A DNA stretch of 10,704 nucleotides, from NCBI GenBank assembly GCA_029861655.1, contig JAOTZA010000095.1, forward strand, positions 1 through 10,704. Direction: 5' to 3'. A program made the position numbers and the translations under genes. Positions 6,978 to 10,704 of the stretch are shown piece after piece. The stretch is from Acidobacteriota bacterium (GTDB lineage: Bacteria > Acidobacteriota > Thermoanaerobaculia > Multivoradales > JAHEKO01). Below the pieces are notes generated by a model. The model did no database searches. It was given only the letters and a program-made list of their open reading frames with translations, and was not told the origin of the DNA. The first letter of the stretch is position 1; every line of letters begins with the position of its first letter.

Positions 6978-7241
6978 TCAGAGCGCCTGGGCCGCCTGGA
7001 CTTCGCCGATCCACTCCGCTACTACTGCTTGAACCAGCTTCCGGTCCACACCGGTCGACAAGGCCTGATCGGAGAAGTCGCGAATCTCCTCGGGACCTAC
7101 CCCCGCGAGACGCAACTCCGCTCGCGTCGCCGCGACGAGCGCGAGTGGATTGTCGCTGCGCACTCGAACCCGCAGATCGGGGTATCTGGGCACGCTCTCG
7201 CCTCCTGGAGGGTCTTCGTTACTCGGCGGCTTCTTCGACAT
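6978..7241 (-). CDS. Small hypothetical protein, 87 residues
   Basis: I do not recognise this family. The frame reads from ATG (7239-7241) to TGA (6978-6980). It has a disordered, Pro/Glu-rich start (about 1-19), then YPDLRVRVRSDNPLAL and three probable helices to the end (about 30-85), with an acidic to neutral surface. Coding is supported by strong G/C preference at third positions, a sensible residue mix, and GGAG nine bases upstream of the ATG. The start overlaps the 3' end of the ribbon-helix-helix-like gene by 23 bases in another frame, so the two are almost certainly one transcript and may be translationally coupled. The stop faces that of the VCBS/TPR gene 26 bases away, with no clear terminator between. 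The same frame stays open further upstream, but residues there look like a shadow of the overlapping gene. Confidence 0.65.
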   Translation of the reverse strand: MSKKPPSNEDPPGGESVPRYPDLRVRVRSDNPLALVAATRAELRLAGVGPEEIRDFSDQALSTGVDRKLVQAVVAEWIGEVQAAQAL

Positions 7242-7686
7242 CCAGATCTTCTCCGAATACCTCTCGCGCCTGCTGGCGCAAACGCTCCCGTGCCGATTGC
7301 ACCTCATTGAGGGCGTCCTTGAGCCTCTCGAGCTCGTCGGCTCGCACGTTGAGGCCCTCGCGGATAAAGAGGGCCGCGGCCTCGGACCGGCTCTTGACCG
7401 CCCCGGTCTGGACCCAGTCATCGAGCGCGGCCGAGGTCTCCGTGTCCACCCGAACCATCACCACCTGGTCACGGGGTGTCTTGCTCATCTCTTCGACCGA
7501 GCTCTTGAGCCCGGGCGCCACCGCCACCACCTTGACGCGGCTGTCTCCCTTCGGCCACTCCCAGGTCGAGGCCTCGCCGGCCAGATCTACCTCGATGCCG
7601 GCTTTTCCCAGCTCGTCCTGGACCATTCCGAGGATTCCGTCCAGATCGAATCCCGTTTTTGCACCTGTCTTGGTTTTTCCCGGCAT
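7219..7686 (-). CDS. Ribbon-helix-helix-like protein with C-terminal coiled coil
   Basis: A 155-residue cytosolic protein, probably DNA-binding. Residues 1-70 are an unassigned N-terminal region with a short amphipathic helix (about 13-29). Residues 73-112 fit a CopG/MetJ-type ribbon-helix-helix: a strand (VVMVRVD, 75-81), helix A (ETSAALDDWVQTG), a turn, then helix B starting SRSEAAALFIREGL (99-112). Residues 115-145 are a charged heptad-like coiled coil, and the tail is acidic. The start is ATG 7684-7686 with AAGAGG (7695-7700 on the plus strand) eight bases upstream. It has its own promoter-like sequence and a dyad in the leader, consistent with the autorepression common for this fold. It is co-transcribed with the overlapping 87-residue gene, which resembles a small two-gene module. 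The fold call rests on pattern alone, and it could also be a structural or assembly protein. Confidence 0.75.
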   Translation of the reverse strand: MPGKTKTGAKTGFDLDGILGMVQDELGKAGIEVDLAGEASTWEWPKGDSRVKVVAVAPGLKSSVEEMSKTPRDQVVMVRVDTETSAALDDWVQTGAVKSRSEAAALFIREGLNVRADELERLKDALNEVQSARERLRQQAREVFGEDLDVEEAAE

Positions 7687-7700
7687 CAGTGTTACCTCTT

Positions 7701-7727
7701 CATGTATTACGCATTACACGCTACATG
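7701..7727. promoter_or_regulatory. Dyad overlapping the -10 region: candidate operator
   Basis: CATGTA (7701-7706) and TACATG (7722-7727) form a perfect 6-bp inverted repeat with a 15-base centre. Inside, read on the minus strand, two adjacent 7-mers GTGTAAT and GCGTAAT form an imperfect 16-base palindrome with TACA. The dyad overlaps the -10 box and likely transcription start, where a repressor would act. Ribbon-helix-helix proteins bind short tandem or inverted half-sites, so the downstream gene product is a natural candidate ligand. The binding itself is inference. Confidence 0.45.
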
Positions 7728-7746
7728 GTTTCACCTTCTCTGTCAA
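7718..7746 (-). promoter_or_regulatory. Sigma70-like promoter for the small minus-strand operon
   Basis: On the minus strand a perfect TTGACA -35 box (7741-7746) is followed after exactly 17 bases by TAGCGT (7718-7723), which keeps the key T, A and final T of the -10 box. Transcription would start around 7708-7712, just upstream of the Shine-Dalgarno and ATG 7686. The region is AT-richer than its surroundings. Confidence 0.6.
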
Positions 7747-7803
7747 ACAGAACCTCTTGCAAAGGTCGCGCCCGGTGTCCCTAGCGCGATTCGGGAAGCC
7801 AAA

Positions 7804-9570
7804 TCAGAGTGGCCACAGTCGCGGCACCATCAGAAGGATGATGACGAAGGTGATCGCCGTCAGGATCGTCCCAGCCTTGACGAAGTCACGGAATCGGTAG
7901 TTGCCGGGGCCAAAAACCAGCAGACAGGCCGGCTCGAAGGGCGTGAAGAAGGAGAGCGACGCCGAGAGCGTGACCAAGACGGCAAAAGTTCGTGGGTTCA
8001 AGTCGAGGCTCGCCGCGGTCGACAGCGCCACCGGCAACACGACCAGAGCCGCAGCGGCATTCGACAATGGCTCGGTGAGCGCCATGGTGAGAAGCGCGAT
8101 CAGCGCCAGAACCGCGTAGATCCCGAATGGCAGCGCAAACTCGACAATCTTCTCGGCGAGGTGCTCCGCGGCGCCGGTTTTCTGCATCGCCAGCCCGACG
8201 GAGGTCATCCCACCGATCAAAACCAGAAGTCTCCACTCCACCAGCTCGTAGACCTTGTGGAGCTCGACGCAGCCGGCAAGAGCCACCGAAAGTGCTGCAA
8301 GGAGCAACGCTACCGAGAGAGGAGCCAGTTGCGAGGTACCGACGGCGACACCGACAAGCAGCGCCGCGGCGGCGAAGATGCCTCTCCTCCTGCGGAAAGG
8401 CAGATGAGGCACTTCTCCGAGGCGCCAGAGGTCCTGCCGCTTCTCCATCTCGCGCAGCCGCTTGCGGCGGCCTTGCAGCATCAGAATGTCGCCCACTGCG
8501 AGTTTCAGGTTGCCTATCTGAGTCGCCAGCACATGACCGCGGCGATAGACCGCGAGAAGCGAGAGGCTGCGGTCGCGGCGCAGCTCGAGCTGGCGTGGGG
8601 TCCAACCGGCGAAGGTAGACGACGGCATGACCATCGCCTCGATGATCTCGGTGTCTTCCGCCACTGGGTCGGGGTTCCCCGACCAACGCTCGGTCTCGAA
8701 CCCCAGATCGGCACCTTCGGTCGCACGCATGAGGAGGTCCCGCGGTCCGTGGACGATCAGTAGATCTCCGGGCTCGAGTCGGCTATCGCCGCGCGGAAAG
8801 ATCTTCACACCCGACCGCACGATGGCCAGAATCGTCAGACCCTCGCTCGAAAGGCGGGTCTCGCTGAGCAAGGAGCCGCCGAGCTTGGATTCCTCCGGCA
8901 CGTGGAAGGTCGCCAAGTAGTCACCGATCGGCTGGCGGTCGCGAACCGTGGCCGCGCCGCGCTCAGGCAGGAACCGATGCCCTATGAGCGTGAAATAGAG
9001 GATACCGGCGGCGACGGCGGCCAGACCTACCGGGGTGAACTCGAAGAGAGAGAACGGTTCGAGCCCCAGCCGGGTGATCATTCCGCTCGCTGCGACATTG
9101 GTGGACGTGCCGATCAAGGTGCAGGTCCCGCCCATGATCGAGGCGTAAGCAAGCGGCATGAGGAGCCGCGACGCGTTCAGGCCCCTGCGCTCGGCGACCT
9201 CGATCGTCGCCGGCATCAGCACGGCCGTGGCATTGGTGTTGTTGATCACCGCCGACATCCCAGCAGCCAGACCCATGAGCACCGTCAACAGACGACCCGG
9301 TGAGTTCCCGGCGCGTGTATGGATGAGGTGACCCACCTGCTCCATGACTCCTGTCCGGAGAAGCGCTCCGGACAGCACGAAGATCGATCCCAGGATGATG
9401 ATGATCTCGTTGGCGAAACCGGCGAAGGCCTCTGTCGGTGAGAGAACACCGGTCAAAATCAGGACAGCGAGCACCAGCAGGGTTACGATGTCGACGGGAA
9501 GCCATTCCTTGATAAAAGCGACCATCGACGCCACCAACAGGCCGAGGACGAGTGCGATCTCCCAGGTCAT
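7804..9570 (-). CDS. SLC13/DASS-type permease with two RCK_C (TrkA-C) domains
   Basis: An inner-membrane carrier of 588 residues in the ion-transporter superfamily. Anions such as sulfate or dicarboxylates are usual substrates, with sodium as the usual coupling ion. Hydrophobic helices fill residues 1-200 and 397-588. Two cytoplasmic RCK_C-like domains lie between them, at about 214-294 (with RLEPGDLLIVHGP) and 302-376 (with LAVGDILMLQGR). The first substrate or sodium hairpin reads NNTNATAVLMP (110-120) with GTSTNVAASG (154-163). The second reads TEPLSNAAAALVVLP (499-513). These replace the SNT pair of classical DASS carriers, as is common in the RCK-bearing subgroup. ATG 9570 is preceded in frame by TAA, so it is the first ATG available, though the nearest GGAG is unusually far (about 14 bases). 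RCK_C domains can bind small ligands such as cyclic di-AMP; that is family knowledge, not shown here. The substrate is unknown. Confidence 0.93.
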   Translation of the reverse strand: MTWEIALVLGLLVASMVAFIKEWLPVDIVTLLVLAVLILTGVLSPTEAFAGFANEIIIILGSIFVLSGALLRTGVMEQVGHLIHTRAGNSPGRLLTVLMGLAAGMSAVINNTNATAVLMPATIEVAERRGLNASRLLMPLAYASIMGGTCTLIGTSTNVAASGMITRLGLEPFSLFEFTPVGLAAVAAGILYFTLIGHRFLPERGAATVRDRQPIGDYLATFHVPEESKLGGSLLSETRLSSEGLTILAIVRSGVKIFPRGDSRLEPGDLLIVHGPRDLLMRATEGADLGFETERWSGNPDPVAEDTEIIEAMVMPSSTFAGWTPRQLELRRDRSLSLLAVYRRGHVLATQIGNLKLAVGDILMLQGRRKRLREMEKRQDLWRLGEVPHLPFRRRRGIFAAAALLVGVAVGTSQLAPLSVALLLAALSVALAGCVELHKVYELVEWRLLVLIGGMTSVGLAMQKTGAAEHLAEKIVEFALPFGIYAVLALIALLTMALTEPLSNAAAALVVLPVALSTAASLDLNPRTFAVLVTLSASLSFFTPFEPACLLVFGPGNYRFRDFVKAGTILTAITFVIILLMVPRLWPL

Positions 9571-9646
9571 CGAGGGCCATTATGCTCCACGGACAAGGGT
9601 CTCGAGCCACTACCTCCCAACGGAGCCATCGGGGACACGGTGAGCC

Positions 9647-9712
9647 GGCCGGAGTTTCGGGCCTCGCGCGGAACCGGCGCGAGCTTGGCGGGGTTCTTTA
9701 TGACCTCCGGCC
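9647..9712 (-). promoter_or_regulatory. Nested stems in the spacer upstream of the permease gene
   Basis: GGCCGGAG (9647-9654) is the exact complement of CTCCGGCC (9705-9712). Inside lies a second perfect stem, CTCGCGC 9663-9669 with GCGCGAG 9677-9683 and a 7-base loop. Read as minus-strand RNA this is a stable nested structure in the permease leader, about 75 bases before its start. I match it to no known riboswitch. The region is GC-rich, which raises the chance rate of such matches. Confidence 0.4.
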
Positions 9713-9718
9713 AGAGCG

Positions 9719-9744
9719 AGCCAACCAGATCTCCGCGGTTGGCT
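9719..9744 (-). terminator. Hairpin at the stop codon of the HEAT-repeat gene (terminator-like, no U-tract)
   Basis: AGCCAACC (9719-9726) and GGTTGGCT (9737-9744) pair perfectly over 8 bp with a 10-base loop, and the stem begins within the TAA stop (9744-9746, read on the minus strand). No run of U follows, so it may act as a 3'-end stabiliser or a partial terminator rather than a full intrinsic terminator. Confidence 0.45.
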
Positions 9745-10667
9745 TAGGACGCCGGACGGTTGACGGCTTTTCTCGCCTCGATCGCCGCCTGCCGAACCTT
9801 CAAACTCGGATCATCCTCGGCGAGCCGTTCGAACAAAGGAAGGGAGTCCTTGCCCCGCAGCACGGCCAGGGCCCGGACGGCACTGATCATCGTGTCTTGC
9901 TGTTGCTCGGCTGTGATCTCTGGAACCTCGGCCAACAGACGGCGATCGACCATCTGCTCGAGAACCGGGACACCGGCATCGCTTTCCAGGCGCGCCAGCG
10001 ACAGCGCCGCGTTCCAGCGCACATCGGCAGTACCGTCATCCAGCAGCGCCTCGAGACGCGGCACCGAAGCTCGATCTCCCAACTCGCCGAGCGCAAACGC
10101 GGCCGTCTTGCGGATCCCCGAGTCGGAATCGCTCAACGAATCGATCAGCGCCGGCGTGGCTGCAGGATCGCCGATTGCTCCCATCGCCCAGAGCAAATAG
10201 ATGCGGGTCTGCGAGTCATCGCTGGCGTCGAGCGCGTCGCTGAGAACAGGAACCGCCAGAGGGTCTTTTGTGTATCCCAGAACCAGGGCGAGATAGCGCT
10301 TGATCTCGATGTCTTCGGCGGTTTCGAACAGATCGCGCAACTCCTGCTTTACGGCCGGCTGCCCGTCGAGCGCGGTCTCGTCGGCGATCAGGACCTTCGC
10401 AAGCTCATAGGCCGCCTGGGCCCGCCTCGGTTTCCACGAAGAACGCAGATCGTTCAGATAGTCGCCGACCTCCTGCCGGTCGTAGGCCAGCCAGCCAAAG
10501 CCCACAAAGACGCCAACGCAAACAAGGACGACCAGCAGCGGCACCAGAAACAGACCAAAGAAAGCCCGCAGAGGACTTTCACGGATCTCGGGATCGTCGA
10601 TCTCGGGTACTTCCTCACCGAGGGTGTCGAGCGGGCTCGTCTCTTCGTCTGAGAATCCTTCCACCAT
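9744..10667 (-). CDS. Membrane-anchored HEAT-repeat protein
   Basis: A 307-residue protein with an acidic N-terminal tail (about 1-32), one long hydrophobic helix (about 35-61) and an alpha-solenoid of HEAT-type repeats (about 80-303). Repeat cores such as VLGYTKDPLAVPVLSDAL, AMGAIGDPAATPALIDSL and ALGELGDRASVPRLEALL are spaced about 33 residues apart. Such solenoids bind other proteins; no catalytic motif is visible. The acidic tail is probably cytoplasmic. I chose ATG 10665-10667. There is no convincing Shine-Dalgarno before it and the frame stays open to the window edge, so the true start may lie further right. The stop overlaps a hairpin, and the permease gene follows 173 bases later on the same strand. 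The partner complex is unknown. Membrane-anchored HEAT proteins sometimes sit beside respiratory complexes, but nothing in the window shows that here. Confidence 0.85.
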   Translation of the reverse strand: MVEGFSDEETSPLDTLGEEVPEIDDPEIRESPLRAFFGLFLVPLLVVLVCVGVFVGFGWLAYDRQEVGDYLNDLRSSWKPRRAQAAYELAKVLIADETALDGQPAVKQELRDLFETAEDIEIKRYLALVLGYTKDPLAVPVLSDALDASDDSQTRIYLLWAMGAIGDPAATPALIDSLSDSDSGIRKTAAFALGELGDRASVPRLEALLDDGTADVRWNAALSLARLESDAGVPVLEQMVDRRLLAEVPEITAEQQQDTMISAVRALAVLRGKDSLPLFERLAEDDPSLKVRQAAIEARKAVNRPAS

Positions 10668-10704
10668 GACGGGGCCGGAGCTTACCGCGTGAGCGGTGCG
10701 GAGT

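Noticed and set aside
6952..6984. Bidirectional terminator between the converging genes
   Set aside because: Only 4-bp stems (GGGA/TCCC at 6956-6966, GCTC/GAGC at 6971-6984) without a T-run on either strand, which is too weak to call.
7150..8763. A 537-codon open frame on the plus strand
   Set aside because: It lies antisense to the ribbon-helix-helix-like gene and the SLC13-type permease, both with clear domain signatures. Its translation is Arg/His/Gln-rich with no fold pattern, as expected for a GC-rich shadow frame.
9552..10652. A 366-codon open frame on the plus strand
   Set aside because: It is antisense to the HEAT-repeat gene. The minus-strand translation has regular 33-residue repeats and a membrane helix, while this one has no domain pattern.

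Overview
The window is a GC-rich stretch of a bacterial chromosome with tightly packed genes, almost all of them recognisable families. I see no insertion sequence, phage gene, tRNA, rRNA or CRISPR array. An anchored multiheme cytochrome c beside a large VCBS (FG-GAP)/ASPIC-UnbV/TPR protein, together with a tandem universal stress protein and an SLC13-type carrier with RCK_C domains, suggests an uncultured environmental Gram-negative such as an Acidobacteriota (Thermoanaerobaculia-like) lineage. That placement is an inference from gene content, not from a marker gene.

Layout, plus strand. A Cys/Met-metabolism PLP enzyme is cut at its 5' end by the window (2-982). Two bases after it comes a tandem universal stress protein (985-1893). 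A 212-base leader rich in possible RNA hairpins follows. Then comes a 697-residue membrane protein with five predicted helices and five haem-c motifs (2106-4199). After a 208-base spacer with one good hairpin lies an anchored VCBS-ASPIC/UnbV-TPR protein (4408-6951).

Layout, minus strand, converging on the first block. The first gene read is a membrane-anchored HEAT-repeat protein at the right edge (9744-10667, start possibly outside the window). A 173-base hairpin-rich spacer separates it from an SLC13/DASS-type permease with two RCK_C domains (7804-9570). Next is a small gene with a ribbon-helix-helix-like domain and a coiled coil (7219-7686), with its own sigma70-like promoter and a dyad that could be its operator. 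An 87-residue unknown protein (6978-7241) overlaps its 3' end by 23 bases.

How the genes may work together. The cytochrome and the VCBS/ASPIC/TPR protein are co-oriented and both look exported and membrane-anchored, so an extracytoplasmic electron-transfer or binding assembly is a reasonable hypothesis. The most interesting points are the b-type-like membrane domain fused to pentahaem c, the structured leader upstream of it whose closing helix touches the Shine-Dalgarno, the possibly self-regulated small operon, and the structured spacer at 9571-9743. None of these is proven to be a new system from sequence alone.
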